A stretch of DNA of 64,000 bases. Source: Buttiauxella agrestis. GTDB taxonomy: Bacteria > Pseudomonadota > Gammaproteobacteria > Enterobacterales > Enterobacteriaceae. The notes under the pieces are model-generated. The model worked only from the letters and a program-made list of their open reading frames with translations, did not search any database and was not told the DNA's origin. Positions 8,631 through 18,566 of the stretch are shown here, in pieces. The stretch's first letter is position 1. Each line of letters opens with the position of its first letter. The position numbers and the translations under genes were made by a program. The DNA lies in NCBI RefSeq assembly GCF_900446255.1, contig NZ_UIGI01000001.1:3684763-3748762 (forward strand). The letters are read 5' to 3'.

Positions 8631-9596
8631 ATGCTGTCAACAAAGGCTAAATTTTTTTTAACAATTCCCGCACTCGTATTATTGAGTTTGAGTCACCTCG
8701 CCCATTCCGCCGACTGGCCAAGAACCATTACCGACAGCCACGGCTCGCACACGTTTGAACAAGCGCCAGTGCGCATTGTTTCTACCAGCGTGACGTTAAC
8801 CGGCTCGCTGCTGGCGATTGACGCGCCTGTGGTCGCAAGCGGTGCAACCACGCCAGGAAATCGCATGGCGGATTCACAAGGTTTCCTGCGCCAGTGGGGC
8901 GATGTCGCAAAAGCACGCCACGTTCAGCGTTTGTACATTGGCGAAGCGAGCGCCGAAGCGGTGGCCGCACAAATGCCGGATCTGATTTTAATTAGCGCCA
9001 CCGGCGGTGATTCTGCCCTCGCCCTTTACGATCAGCTCTCTGCCATTGCGCCAACGCTGGTCATCAATTACGACGATAAAAGCTGGCAGCAGTTGCTCAC
9101 GCAGTTGGGCGAAATCACCGGGCATGAAAAGCAAGCTGCCGCAAGAATTGCCAGTTTTGACAAGCAATTGAGCGAGTCCAAAATGCATATGACACTGCCA
9201 CCGCAGCCCGTCACAGCGCTCGTTTACACCCCAGCCTCACGCTCGGCAAACCTCTGGACGCAAGAATCTGCGCAAGGGAAATTGCTCCAGCAGCTTGGCT
9301 TCACGTTATCCACTTTGCCGGTGGCGGTTCATGCCAGCCAGAGCATGGGGAAACGTCACGATATCGTGCAATTGGGTGGCGAAAATCTGGCTGCCGGTTT
9401 GAACGGTGAAAGCCTGTTCCTGTTCGCCAGCGATGAGAAAGACGCCACCGCGTTGGAAACTAACCCGCTGCTTTCGCATATTCCTGCCGTGCAGAATAAG
9501 CGTGTGTACGCGCTGGGCACCGAAACTTTCCGTCTGGATTATTACAGCGCCACGCAGATTCTTGAACGCATGAGCCAGTTGTTTGCCAGTAAGTAG
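8631..9596 (+). CDS. fepB: Ferric-enterobactin periplasmic binding protein FepB
   Basis: A 321-residue class III solute-binding protein (E. coli 318). A Sec signal peptide with a long hydrophobic core (about 8-22) ends at a likely AHSA cleavage site near residue 27, followed by a substrate-binding fold typical of siderophore carriers. It carries ferric enterobactin from FepA to FepDG. The ATG has an aggac ribosome-binding site. Its stop codon ends at 9596 and the convergent entS stop begins at 9597, so the two genes meet with no spacer. Confidence 0.96.
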   Translation: MLSTKAKFFLTIPALVLLSLSHLAHSADWPRTITDSHGSHTFEQAPVRIVSTSVTLTGSLLAIDAPVVASGATTPGNRMADSQGFLRQWGDVAKARHVQRLYIGEASAEAVAAQMPDLILISATGGDSALALYDQLSAIAPTLVINYDDKSWQQLLTQLGEITGHEKQAAARIASFDKQLSESKMHMTLPPQPVTALVYTPASRSANLWTQESAQGKLLQQLGFTLSTLPVAVHASQSMGKRHDIVQLGGENLAAGLNGESLFLFASDEKDATALETNPLLSHIPAVQNKRVYALGTETFRLDYYSATQILERMSQLFASK

Positions 9597-10853
9597 CTAT
9601 TTGACGGTTGCCGCTTCGGTTTGCTCCGGGGCGGCTTGCAAATAACCGCGCAATTGCACCAACACAATCGCCAATACCACGCCGCACAACGTTAACGCTA
9701 AACCGCCGTAACTCGCTGCTGCGACTGGCGTTAATGCCACCGTCATTCCGCCCAAAATTGCGGCCCCTATCGCATCGCCCGTCACATTCTGCGCCGTCCA
9801 TAAACCGTTGATGCGCCCTAACATCCCGTCCGGCGTCAGCGTCTGAATTAAGGTGTATTGCAGTAATGAGCTGATAGCACTGAGATAGCCAAACAGCGCC
9901 AGGCACGCCAGCCCAAGTCCCCAAACCGGCATCAGGCTAAAGATGCCAATGGAGATAAACGACACGATTCCCGTCCCCAGCATAATCATGCCTGGGCGAA
10001 CGTGATGCGCGATACGACCGCTGGTCAACGCGCCAATAGCAGCCCCGAGCGGAACGGCGGCGTACATCAGGCCGATTTGCGCCGCGCTCATATTCCAGTG
10101 CCCGGCGAGTGCCGGATACAACACGCGCACCGCGCTCGCCATCGTCAGTAGCGCACCGACTAACGCAATGCCGCCAATAACCGGATGGCCGACCAGGAAA
10201 CGCAGCCCGTTCCACAACGAGAGCAGCGGGTTTTCACGCGCCTGCGGCGGCGGTGCCAGTTTCGGCAAACTCAGCAGCGGCAATAACGTGATAAACGTGC
10301 CGACGGAAGCCAGCGCGTAGTTCCATACCACACCGCCCGATGCCAGCAGCAGCCCGCCAATCATGGGTGAAATCACTGAACCCAGGCGCACGGTGAGCAT
10401 GGTTATAGCGCTCGCCTGCATTAAATTTTCACGCCCAACCAGCGCGGGAGTCGCCGCCAGAAGTGCCGTCACGCCCAGTGCGCCAAAGAATCCATCCCAC
10501 ACGCCAAGCAAGTAAATCGCCGCCAGCGAAGGTTCCGGCAACGCGGCGTTAATCGTCAGGCCAATAAAACCGACGCCACACGTGGAGCGGGCGAGCAAAA
10601 TCAGACGGCGGCGTTCATGACGGTCAGCCAGCACCCCGCCCATCATCAGGCCGATAAACATCGCACTACCGGTTAGCGTCACCGCGAGGCCGACTTGCAG
10701 CGAGGAGCCGGTCAGCGTCTGGATTTGTACCGGAACGGCAACGCCGAGTAACCCCAGCGAGACAATGGAAATAAAGCGAGCAAGGAAGACGGCGCGAAAA
10801 GCGGGATGAGTCTTGAGCAAACTGAGATTTAGCAGCAAAGAATTGCGGTTCAT
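9597..10853 (-). CDS. entS: Enterobactin exporter EntS (MFS)
   Basis: A 418-residue major facilitator protein with about 12 hydrophobic helices (E. coli 416 residues). The MFS signature between helices 2 and 3 appears as [15 protein letters not shown] (about 72-86). EntS moves enterobactin across the inner membrane to the periplasm, from where TolC exports it. It is divergent from fepD and shares the Fur-box region with it, and it runs tail to tail with fepB. Confidence 0.95.
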   Translation of the reverse strand: MNRNSLLLNLSLLKTHPAFRAVFLARFISIVSLGLLGVAVPVQIQTLTGSSLQVGLAVTLTGSAMFIGLMMGGVLADRHERRRLILLARSTCGVGFIGLTINAALPEPSLAAIYLLGVWDGFFGALGVTALLAATPALVGRENLMQASAITMLTVRLGSVISPMIGGLLLASGGVVWNYALASVGTFITLLPLLSLPKLAPPPQARENPLLSLWNGLRFLVGHPVIGGIALVGALLTMASAVRVLYPALAGHWNMSAAQIGLMYAAVPLGAAIGALTSGRIAHHVRPGMIMLGTGIVSFISIGIFSLMPVWGLGLACLALFGYLSAISSLLQYTLIQTLTPDGMLGRINGLWTAQNVTGDAIGAAILGGMTVALTPVAAASYGGLALTLCGVVLAIVLVQLRGYLQAAPEQTEAATVK

Positions 10854-10923
10854 TACAGGGCCTTAAAGCGAATTTTTCTTTCCGGGTGCGAGGCGGCTCA
10901 TGCTAACATAAACAAATAAGAGT

Positions 10924-10942
10924 GATAATGATAATAACTATC
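10924..10942. promoter_or_regulatory. Fur box between entS and fepD
   Basis: gataatgataataactatc agrees with the Fur consensus GATAATGATAATCATTATC at 17 of 19 positions, the best match in the window. It sits in the 112-bp divergent region, 24-42 bases before the fepD ATG, and probably represses entS and fepDGC under iron-replete conditions. Confidence 0.93.
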
Positions 10943-10965
10943 ATTAATTTTCATGAAAGGGATTT

Positions 10966-11973
10966 ATGTTATTTCCACGGCCATCAACACGCGTTGTGAC
11001 GCTGCTGATTCTGTTTTTGCTGTTGCTCTTAATGGCGGTAATGAGTCTGCTTATTGGGGCAAAATCTCTGCCTGTTGAGGTCGTTATCGATGCGTTCAGC
11101 GGTCAATGCCGAAGTGCTGATTGCACTATCGTGCTCGACGCTCGCCTTCCGCGCACGCTGGCAGGCATTCTCGCCGGTGGCGCACTCGGCCTTGCCGGGG
11201 CGCTGATGCAAACTCTGACACGTAATCCCCTCGCCGACCCCGGCCTGCTTGGCGTCAATGCCGGGGCCAGTTTTGCCATTGTATTAGGCGCGGCGGTCTG
11301 GAGTTTTTCCTCACCGATTGCCCTGCTCGGCATGGCCTTTGCTGGTGCGCTGTGCGCAGCCCTGGTGGTGGCATTTACCGGAAGCCAGGGAGGCGGGCAA
11401 CTCAGCCCGGTGCGCTTAACGCTGGCGGGCGTTGCGCTTGCCGCCGTGCTGGAAGGCCTGAGCAATGGCATCGCGCTGCTTAACCCGGTGGTTTATGACC
11501 AGTTACGTTTCTGGCAAGCCGGAACACTGGATATTCGCACCCTCGAAACGCTGAAAATCATCGTGTTGCCGGTGCTGGCAGGCTGCGCCATTGCCCTGTT
11601 TATAAGCCGTTCACTCAACAGCCTGAGCATGGGAACCGACACCGCCACCGCGCTGGGCAGCAAAGTTGTACGCACTCAATTGCTCGGTTTAATCGCCATC
11701 ACGTTATTGTGCGGCAGCGCGACGGCAGCCGTTGGCCCGATTGCGTTTATCGGCCTGATGATGCCGCATCTTTCGCGCTGGCTGGTGGGCGCCGATCACC
11801 GCTGGTCGCTCCCCGTCACCCTGATTGCCACGCCTGCGCTGTTGCTGTTCGCCGATATTGTTGGCCGCCTGCTGGTGCCGGGCGAACTGCGCGTGTCGGT
11901 GGTTAGCGCGTTTATTGGCGCGCCGATGCTGATTTATTTGGTGCGCCGCCAGCGCAAAGGAGCGAATGCATGA
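10966..11973 (+). CDS. fepD: Ferric-enterobactin ABC permease FepD
   Basis: A 335-residue FecCD-family inner-membrane permease (E. coli 334) with about nine or ten hydrophobic segments. The cytoplasmic coupling region GPIAFIGLMMPHLSRWLVG near residues 260-278 contacts the ATPase FepC. It forms the membrane channel with FepG. The stop codon overlaps the fepG start by 4 bp, and fepD-fepG-fepC form one tight operon behind the Fur box at 10924-10942. Confidence 0.96.
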   Translation: MLFPRPSTRVVTLLILFLLLLLMAVMSLLIGAKSLPVEVVIDAFSGQCRSADCTIVLDARLPRTLAGILAGGALGLAGALMQTLTRNPLADPGLLGVNAGASFAIVLGAAVWSFSSPIALLGMAFAGALCAALVVAFTGSQGGGQLSPVRLTLAGVALAAVLEGLSNGIALLNPVVYDQLRFWQAGTLDIRTLETLKIIVLPVLAGCAIALFISRSLNSLSMGTDTATALGSKVVRTQLLGLIAITLLCGSATAAVGPIAFIGLMMPHLSRWLVGADHRWSLPVTLIATPALLLFADIVGRLLVPGELRVSVVSAFIGAPMLIYLVRRQRKGANA

Positions 11974-12962
11974 CCCGTCTCTCTCCTCGCTTACTGTTCG
12001 TCAGCCTGGCGCTATTGCTGTTCAGTTGCGCGTTAGGCATGTGGAGCCTGGGAAGCGGCGTTTTACCGCTTTCAGTAGGCCAGGTGATTGACGCTCTGGC
12101 CGGTTCCGCACCGCGTAATGTCTCACTGGTCGTTGTCGAATGGCGCTTGCCCCGCGTGGTGATGGCGCTACTCATTGGCGCGGCATTAGGCGTGAGCGGT
12201 GCTATTTTCCAGTCGCTGATGCGCAACCCGCTCGGCAGCCCGGATGTGATGGGCTTTAACACCGGTGCCTGGAGTGGCGTGCTGGTGGCCATGGTGCTAT
12301 TCGGCCAACATCAAACCGCCATTGCCACCTCGGCGATGGTCGGCGGCGTTGTTACCGCTCTGGTGGTCTGGCTGCTCGCGTGGCGTAACGGCATCGAAAC
12401 TTTCCGCCTGATCATTATTGGTATTGGCGTGCGGGCGATGCTGGTCGCGTTTAATACCTGGTTACTGCTGCACGCCTCGCTTGAAACGGCCATCTCCGCC
12501 GGGCTGTGGAATGCCGGTTCGCTCAATGGTTTAACCTGGGGGAAAATCTTCCCGGCCGCACCATTAATGCTGTTGGCGTTGGTCGTTGGTGGATTGTTGG
12601 TCCGGCGGATGCGCCTGTTGGAAATGGGCGATGACAGCGCCTGCGCGCTTGGCGTTTCGGTTGAGCGCTCGCGTCTGATGCTGATGTTAACCGGTGTGAT
12701 TCTGACCGCCGCCGCCACCGCACTTGCCGGGCCGATTTCGTTTGTCGCCCTGGTCGCCCCACACATTGCGCGTCGCCTGAGTGGCACTTCGCGTTGGGGT
12801 TTACTGCAATCAGCGCTCTGTGGTTCGGCGTTATTACTGGCGGCCGATTTGTGCGCTCAACATCTTTTCATGCCGTATCAGTTGCCGGTCGGCGTGGTCA
12901 CGGTAAGCCTCGGCGGTATCTATTTAATTGCGTTGTTGATTCAGGAGTCCCGTAAAAAATGA
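11970..12962 (+). CDS. fepG: Ferric-enterobactin ABC permease FepG
   Basis: The second FecCD-family permease subunit, 330 residues, like E. coli FepG. It has multiple hydrophobic helices and the family region GPISFVALVAPHIARRLSG (about residues 253-271), equivalent to the coupling helix of FepD. It pairs with FepD to import ferric enterobactin from FepB. ATGA-type overlaps at both ends (4 bp with fepD, 4 bp with fepC) point to translational coupling. Confidence 0.96.
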   Translation: MTRLSPRLLFVSLALLLFSCALGMWSLGSGVLPLSVGQVIDALAGSAPRNVSLVVVEWRLPRVVMALLIGAALGVSGAIFQSLMRNPLGSPDVMGFNTGAWSGVLVAMVLFGQHQTAIATSAMVGGVVTALVVWLLAWRNGIETFRLIIIGIGVRAMLVAFNTWLLLHASLETAISAGLWNAGSLNGLTWGKIFPAAPLMLLALVVGGLLVRRMRLLEMGDDSACALGVSVERSRLMLMLTGVILTAAATALAGPISFVALVAPHIARRLSGTSRWGLLQSALCGSALLLAADLCAQHLFMPYQLPVGVVTVSLGGIYLIALLIQESRKK

Positions 12963-13759
12963 GCCAGATTTCCGCTCCACCGCGCCTGCATGGCGAACAG
13001 CTCACATTGGGATATGGCAATCATGTGGTCGCCGACGGCCTGACCGTTGCCATTCCTGACGGGAAATTCACCGCCATTATCGGCCCCAACGGCTGCGGGA
13101 AATCCACGCTGCTGCGCACCCTTAGCCGCCTGATGAAACCGATGCACGGCCAGGTGTGGCTCGATGGCAATGAAATCCACCGTTTTGCGACCAAAGAAGT
13201 GGCGCGTCGCGTGGGTTTGCTGGCGCAAAACTCCAGCGCACCGGGCGATATCAGCGTCGCGGAACTGGTGGCGCGTGGGCGATATCCACATCAGCCGATG
13301 TTTTCCCGCTGGCGAGAAGAAGACAAACTGGCGGTGGAACGGGCGTTAAAAGCGACGAATATTGAGGATTTGGCTGACCAACCCGTTGATACGCTTTCCG
13401 GCGGACAGCGCCAGCGTGCCTGGATTGCGATGGTGCTGGCGCAGGAAACGTCCATTTTGCTGCTGGATGAACCCACCACCTGGCTTGATATCAGCCATCA
13501 AATTGATTTGCTGGAACTGCTGCGCGACCTGAACCAAAAGCAAGGTTTTACCCTTGCCGCAGTGCTGCATGATTTGAACCAGGCCTGCCGATACGCGACT
13601 CACTTAATCGCGCTGCGAGATGGCAAAATTATCGCTGAGGGCGCACCGACAGAGATTGTCACGCCCGAGCTTATCGAAGCGATTTACGGCCTGCGCTGCA
13701 TGATTATCGAAGATCCGGTAGCGCATACACCGCTGGTCGTGCCGCTCGGGCGTGGGTGA
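12959..13759 (+). CDS. fepC: Ferric-enterobactin ABC transporter ATPase FepC
   Basis: A 266-residue ABC ATPase (E. coli 271). Walker A is GPNGCGKST (42-50), the ABC signature is LSGGQRQR (147-154), Walker B is ILLLDEPT (167-174), and the switch His is in VLHDLNQA. It powers import of ferric enterobactin through FepDG. It is the last gene of fepDGC. In E. coli fepE follows between fepC and entF; here a toxin-antitoxin pair occupies that position. Confidence 0.96.
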   Translation: MSQISAPPRLHGEQLTLGYGNHVVADGLTVAIPDGKFTAIIGPNGCGKSTLLRTLSRLMKPMHGQVWLDGNEIHRFATKEVARRVGLLAQNSSAPGDISVAELVARGRYPHQPMFSRWREEDKLAVERALKATNIEDLADQPVDTLSGGQRQRAWIAMVLAQETSILLLDEPTTWLDISHQIDLLELLRDLNQKQGFTLAAVLHDLNQACRYATHLIALRDGKIIAEGAPTEIVTPELIEAIYGLRCMIIEDPVAHTPLVVPLGRG

Positions 13760-13801
13760 AAATCAATCTAGTTAAAATGTTTGCGTAGCATCTCGCAAAG
13801 A

Positions 13802-13820
13802 TGCACACTAGCACTGTGCA
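13802..13820. promoter_or_regulatory. Candidate operator of the higBA module
   Basis: tgcacactagcactgtgca is a dyad with 6-bp arms (tgcaca/tgtgca) lying 55-73 bases before the chosen higB start. Type II antitoxins of the HigA class usually bind such palindromes to repress their own operon. A second short dyad (tttgcg/cgcaaa) lies just upstream. Binding by this HigA is inferred only. Confidence 0.4.
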
Positions 13821-13874
13821 AGCATGCAATCCGTGTTTCAATGCCCCACTGATTTCTCAGATGGAATTAGCATC

Positions 13875-14189
13875 ATGGAAAAGATGCGCACCATAGTTAG
13901 TTTCAGGGACTCGTGGCTTGAGGATTTCTTTCTTTTCACCAGGCAACACAGAAAGATTCCTCCTGATCTCGTCAGCGTTCTGGCGCGAAAACTAGATTTG
14001 ATTAATGCCGCCGCGACCAGGCAGGATTTACGATCGCCTCCTGCCAACCGTTATGAAGATCTCAGGCCACCGCTCAATGGCTACTCTTCCATACGAGTCA
14101 ACAACAAGTACAGACTGATCTTCATCTGGCAAGAGAGTAAAGCGCACGATATTTACCTCGATGATCACAGTTACAGATGGCACAGTTGA
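13875..14189 (+). CDS. higB: HigB/RelE-family toxin (putative mRNA interferase)
   Basis: A small basic protein of 104 residues from the ATG at 13875. An ATG at 13884 and a longer frame from 13824 are alternatives; the long one lacks a ribosome-binding site. The C-terminal half has the HigB pattern RPPLNGYSSIRVNNKYRLIF followed by a YLDDHSY motif, as in RelE-superfamily toxins that cut mRNA at the ribosome. The toxin precedes the antitoxin, the HigBA order, and the gap to higA is 32 bp. Function is inferred from family and context. The pair interrupts the fepC-entF neighbourhood. Confidence 0.85.
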   Translation: MEKMRTIVSFRDSWLEDFFLFTRQHRKIPPDLVSVLARKLDLINAAATRQDLRSPPANRYEDLRPPLNGYSSIRVNNKYRLIFIWQESKAHDIYLDDHSYRWHS

Positions 14190-14221
14190 ATCGGTCGATA
14201 ACCACACAATAAGGATTAAGT

Positions 14222-14551
14222 ATGGTCCAGGCACAACGTAAACCAACCTCTGTCGGCGACGTGCTTCTTTATGAATATCTCGAACCAACAGGCCTGCGAA
14301 TTAACGATCTGGCTGATATGCTTCAGGTCCATCGCAACACGGTCAGTAAACTTTTAAATAACAACAGTAAACTCACCACTGACATGGCTTTCAGACTCGC
14401 AAAGGTATTTGAAACCTCAGTGGAGTTTTGGCTCAATCTGCAAACGAATGTGGATATCTGGGAGATCCAGAATGATCCCCGTACTCAGGAAGAAATCAGC
14501 CGCATCGTGACGCTCAGCGAAATGCTCAAACGTAAAACTCGTGCAGCATGA
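14222..14551 (+). CDS. higA: HigA-family antitoxin (XRE helix-turn-helix)
   Basis: A 109-residue antitoxin of the HigA/VapI group. A helix-turn-helix spans about residues 24-50 (LRINDLADMLQVHRNTVSKL). It is followed by the family signature for amphipathic helices TDMAFRLAKVFETSVEFWLNLQ. It should neutralise the upstream HigB-like toxin and repress the operon. It begins 32 bp after higB and is separated from the convergent entF stop by a REP pair. Confidence 0.9.
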   Translation: MVQAQRKPTSVGDVLLYEYLEPTGLRINDLADMLQVHRNTVSKLLNNNSKLTTDMAFRLAKVFETSVEFWLNLQTNVDIWEIQNDPRTQEEISRIVTLSEMLKRKTRAA

Positions 14552-14558
14552 AATGAAC

Positions 14559-14620
14559 GGTGGATGAGGCTGTCGCTTATTCCCCCAACAAAATCAGGAT
14601 AAGCGCAGCGTCATCCGGCG
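14559..14620. repeat. Pair of inverted REP sequences between higA and entF
   Basis: Two REP-type units face each other: a degenerate unit at about 14559-14586 (ggtggatgaggctgtcgctt) and the classical ggataagcgcagcgtcatcc at about 14598-14617. They lie between convergent higA and entF, ending one base before the entF stop codon. Such pairs commonly sit at the ends of convergent operons. Confidence 0.75.
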
Positions 14621-14621
14621 C

Positions 14622-17600
14622 TTACGCCAACACTCGCTGCAATACCGGCCCTATTTCCTCAAAAGATTTTGGGGAAATAATATCGACGTGGGCGCAGTCG
14701 AGGCGGAAGACTTCAAGCTCGCCAATCCACGGCGCCCAGGTTTTTTGCGGGTCCATTCCTTCGGGTAACGTTCTCTGGGCCACAAACAACGTCGCTTTCC
14801 CGCCAAACGGCACACTGTTTGCGGTCGTCAGCAGGCGCACCGCATCGGCGTAATTCCCTTCGATAGCCTGGAATAAAGCATCTGACGTTTGACCACGTTG
14901 TGCGGCGACAAAAGCCTCACGTTCGCGGTTGATTTCATCCAGCACCGCCGGATCGAGTTCGTTTGCCGCCTTCTCCGTCCAGTTTTGCGTTTCTGGTGGC
15001 CAGGTATCCAGCAGGCCGAGGAACGCAACTTCTTCCCCTGCCGCTTCGAGACGTGCCGCAATGCCTTGCGCCAGCGTGCCGCCGAGCGAATAGCCCATCA
15101 GATAATACGGGCCGTGGGGCTGAAGCTCGCGCAGGGTTTGCAAGTGCGTTTCGCAAACCTGCGCCAGGTTTTCGGCTTGCTGCATCGGGCCATTCGGGCG
15201 CGGAGATTGAATACCCGTAATCGACCAGCGCGGGTCGAGATAACGCTGCAATACGCTGAATTGCCAGGCAAAGCCCGACGCCGGATGGAAGCAATAGAGC
15301 GTCGGCCCACTGCCTTTACGCAGCGGCAGCACCGTATCAAAACCCGCGCGGCTGGCTTCTTCTTCGCTCAGTTGCTGCCCCAGAATTTCCGCAAGTTGGC
15401 CGACGGTTGACGCCACCATCACCTGCCCGACCGTGACTGGCCTTGCGAGTTTTTCGCGTAACTGTGCCGCCAGGCGCATCGCCAGCAGCGAATGCCCGCC
15501 GAGCGCAAAGAAGTCATCATTAACCGAGTGAATTTCGCAGCCTAAAAGCTGTGAAAATGCGTCGGCGATGGCGATTTCCAGGCTCGATTCGGGAGCACGC
15601 CCGCCCCCGCGCTGCGCCAGTTCCGGCAAAGGCAGCGCTTTTCTGTCCAGCTTGCCATTCGCGCTGAGGGGGAAATCATCCAGCTGAATTAACGCGACCG
15701 GAACCATGTGTGCAGGCAGCACGGCAGCCAGGCGTTCGCGCAGGGTATCGAGAGCCAAAACCTCGCTGGAGGCTGACACCAGATACCCCACCAGTTGACG
15801 GGCATCACCGCCGCTGACGGCATCTTTATTCAACACGCAGGCGTGCGTCACGGCCTGAGCGACGCCCGGTAGCGTCAGCATCGCCCGGTCGATATCCCCC
15901 AGTTCGATCCGCTGGCCGCGAATTTTGAGCTGATCGTCACTGCGCCCGAGATATTCCACGGCACCGTCATCCAGCCAACGCGCGACATCGCCGGTGCGGT
16001 ACATGCGTTCACCTGCATCAAAAGGATCGGCCACAAAGCGGCTGGCGGTGAGATCCGGGCGCGATAAATAACCCTGCGCCAACTGAATTCCGGTGAGATA
16101 CAGATCGCCTGCGATCCCCGGCGGAACGGGGCGCATCGCCGAGTCCAGAATGCGTAAACCGGTATTCCATACCGGCCAGCCAATCGGCACACTGCTGCCT
16201 GAAACCCGCGCCAGCTCTTCGCCAAACGCCGGATACCAGCTGACATCAACGGCGGCTTCGGTTGGGCCGTAGAGATTATGCAATGGTGCGTGAGTGAGTT
16301 GTTCCCACTGGCGACAAAGTTCAGTCGGTAGCGCTTCCCCGCTACAGAACACCCGGCGCAGAGTGGCGCATTTTGCTCTCGCGTCATCATTGGTTAATGC
16401 CGCGACAAACGCCGCTAACATTGACGGAACAAAGTGCGTGGTGGTCACGCCGTAGCGGGCAAAAAGCTGCTGCAACGCTTCCGGGTCACGATGCGCTTCT
16501 GGCGGAGCCATCACCAGTTGCGCCCCAACGATATACGGCCAGAAAAACTCCCATACGGACACGTCAAAACTGCACGGCGTTTTCTGTAAAACCACGTCCT
16601 CGCCATTCAGCGGATAGTGATTTTGCATCCACAGAAGACGGTTAACGATAGCCTGCTGCCCGACCATGACCCCTTTTGGCCGCCCGGTCGAACCGGAGGT
16701 GAAAATCACATACGCGGTGTGTTCCGGGCGTGAGAGATGAGGGATTTCCGGCACATTAGCCGTATCCATAATGCTTTGATAGCAGAAGGTTTTCAGGCCA
16801 TTTACGGCACTAAATCGCGGTAATTGAGAGTCAGAAGTCAGCAGTAAACGCGGAGCGGCATCTTCAAGCATCATCTGCAAACGATCGTCGGGATAACCGG
16901 TATCAAGCGGCAGCCAGGCCGCCCCGACTTCAACAATCGCCTGCAACGCGAGCGATAAAAACACCGAGCGCGGTAGCGCGACAGCCACTACATCCCCCGG
17001 TTTCACGCCGCGTGAAATGAGTTCTGCGGCCAGCGCCCGCACCTGTTCGCGCATTTGGCGATAGTCGAACTGAGTGTTTTCGTCAGCCAGCGCGGGCGCA
17101 TGGGGAGTTCTTGCGGCCTGGTCAGCAATTAACTGGCTTAACGTCGTGACCGGAACCGCCGTTTGCGTGGCGTTAACGCTTTCCAGCCGTTCGATTTCGC
17201 AAGGGTGCAGCAGTTGCGCATCCACACAACGTAATGCGGGACTGGCCGCAAACTGGCGCAAAAGAAGCGGCAAGCGGGCGATGTGCTGTTGCAACGTGGC
17301 AGCATCGTAGCGCTGCGCATTTGCCAGCAGTTCGAGGGAGAACTCGCCCTGTTCGCTGATATACAGCGCAATTTCTAAATCGCGCACCGGGCCGGAAGCC
17401 AATTGATGCGTAATGCCTTCGATGCCGTTGAAATCAAGGCGGTAATCGAACATTTTCAGGTTCAGCACCGGGCCATACAACGGCTCACCGCTGGTGACTT
17501 TCCCTGAATCACGCAGGATTTGTTCAGCATCGTAGCGCTGGTAACGGCGCAGGCTTTTGAGTTCTTTCGCAAGGTTTGCGGCGAATTCCGGCAGGGTAAA

Positions 17601-18566
17601 ATCGGGTTCGATGCGTACACCAAACGGCAACACATTTAGCACTGGCCCGGTGGCACACAAAGCAGCGGAACCCATGCGGCGCATAAAGATAAAGCCCGCG
17701 GAGTAATCAGCCCGTCCGCTTAAACGCCCGAGCCACAGCGCCACCAGCCCTAATGCCATATCGGCAGCCGTCAGGTTTTTCTGGCGGGCGTTATCCATCA
17801 GCAGGTGGAAATCTGCGCTCTCAAAATTCAGCGACTGGCGAATCAATTGGGTGGTGGAACCCAAATCTGTGAGTGGTTTTGCTGAAAGCGTGGCAGGCGG
17901 CGGTAACTGGCGAGTTTTATCAGCCCAAAACGCCGCGTCGCGCAGCCTGGCGTCGGATTTGCGGTAATGCTCGTATTCCGCAACGACATCACTAAACGGG
18001 GTAAATGGGCTGGGTTCAGGATTTTGATTTTGACAATACGCACTGTAAATATTGGCAATACGGCGGGTAATTGCGGTGAAACTGAAGCCATCAACCACCA
18101 AATGGTGAAAACGTTGATACCAGAACCAGCGCGTTTCGTCGATGCGCAGGAGTTGATGATGATAAAGCGGTTTACCGCTGCTGATACGCAAATCCTGCTC
18201 AAGATCCTCACGCATCAGTGCCAGGGCAGCCGTTTCAGGTTCAGCGACGCCGCGTAAATCACGGCAAAGCGGGGCTGTAAATGTTGCATCAGGATCGACC
18301 CACTGGCGCGCCTCGCCGTCCACTTCACTAAAACGCAGACTCAGCGTATCCGCCTCTTTCAGGCCCGCTACTATCGCCTTGCACAGCAGTGCTTCATTAA
18401 GCTCGCCGTTAAGTTCGCCCCCGCAGTTTAATTCAATATAGTGCGCAACGCTCCACGCGTTGGCCTGGGGCGAAAGCTGATCGGCCATCCAGATGCCGGG
18501 TTGCGCCGCCACCAGCGGCAGAGTTTCGGTGGGTGCGAGTATCGGCGCCATGATTAATTCACTCAC
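14622..18566 (-). CDS. entF: Enterobactin synthase EntF (C-A-PCP-TE)
   Basis: A 1314-residue non-ribosomal peptide synthetase module (E. coli 1293). The condensation domain has HHLVVDG at 154-160. The adenylation domain, for L-serine, has FTSGSTGRPKGVMV. The carrier domain has its phosphopantetheine serine in ALGGHSLLAM. The C-terminal thioesterase has nucleophile Ser1160 in GYSLGGT and His1293 near the end. It joins DHB from EntB to serine and cyclises three DHB-Ser units into enterobactin. The GTG at 18566-18564 overlaps the ybdZ stop and has a GAGG ribosome-binding site; the ATG five codons later is an alternative. It is transcribed as fes-ybdZ-entF. Confidence 0.96.
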   Translation of the reverse strand: MSELIMAPILAPTETLPLVAAQPGIWMADQLSPQANAWSVAHYIELNCGGELNGELNEALLCKAIVAGLKEADTLSLRFSEVDGEARQWVDPDATFTAPLCRDLRGVAEPETAALALMREDLEQDLRISSGKPLYHHQLLRIDETRWFWYQRFHHLVVDGFSFTAITRRIANIYSAYCQNQNPEPSPFTPFSDVVAEYEHYRKSDARLRDAAFWADKTRQLPPPATLSAKPLTDLGSTTQLIRQSLNFESADFHLLMDNARQKNLTAADMALGLVALWLGRLSGRADYSAGFIFMRRMGSAALCATGPVLNVLPFGVRIEPDFTLPEFAANLAKELKSLRRYQRYDAEQILRDSGKVTSGEPLYGPVLNLKMFDYRLDFNGIEGITHQLASGPVRDLEIALYISEQGEFSLELLANAQRYDAATLQQHIARLPLLLRQFAASPALRCVDAQLLHPCEIERLESVNATQTAVPVTTLSQLIADQAARTPHAPALADENTQFDYRQMREQVRALAAELISRGVKPGDVVAVALPRSVFLSLALQAIVEVGAAWLPLDTGYPDDRLQMMLEDAAPRLLLTSDSQLPRFSAVNGLKTFCYQSIMDTANVPEIPHLSRPEHTAYVIFTSGSTGRPKGVMVGQQAIVNRLLWMQNHYPLNGEDVVLQKTPCSFDVSVWEFFWPYIVGAQLVMAPPEAHRDPEALQQLFARYGVTTTHFVPSMLAAFVAALTNDDARAKCATLRRVFCSGEALPTELCRQWEQLTHAPLHNLYGPTEAAVDVSWYPAFGEELARVSGSSVPIGWPVWNTGLRILDSAMRPVPPGIAGDLYLTGIQLAQGYLSRPDLTASRFVADPFDAGERMYRTGDVARWLDDGAVEYLGRSDDQLKIRGQRIELGDIDRAMLTLPGVAQAVTHACVLNKDAVSGGDARQLVGYLVSASSEVLALDTLRERLAAVLPAHMVPVALIQLDDFPLSANGKLDRKALPLPELAQRGGGRAPESSLEIAIADAFSQLLGCEIHSVNDDFFALGGHSLLAMRLAAQLREKLARPVTVGQVMVASTVGQLAEILGQQLSEEEASRAGFDTVLPLRKGSGPTLYCFHPASGFAWQFSVLQRYLDPRWSITGIQSPRPNGPMQQAENLAQVCETHLQTLRELQPHGPYYLMGYSLGGTLAQGIAARLEAAGEEVAFLGLLDTWPPETQNWTEKAANELDPAVLDEINREREAFVAAQRGQTSDALFQAIEGNYADAVRLLTTANSVPFGGKATLFVAQRTLPEGMDPQKTWAPWIGELEVFRLDCAHVDIISPKSFEEIGPVLQRVLA

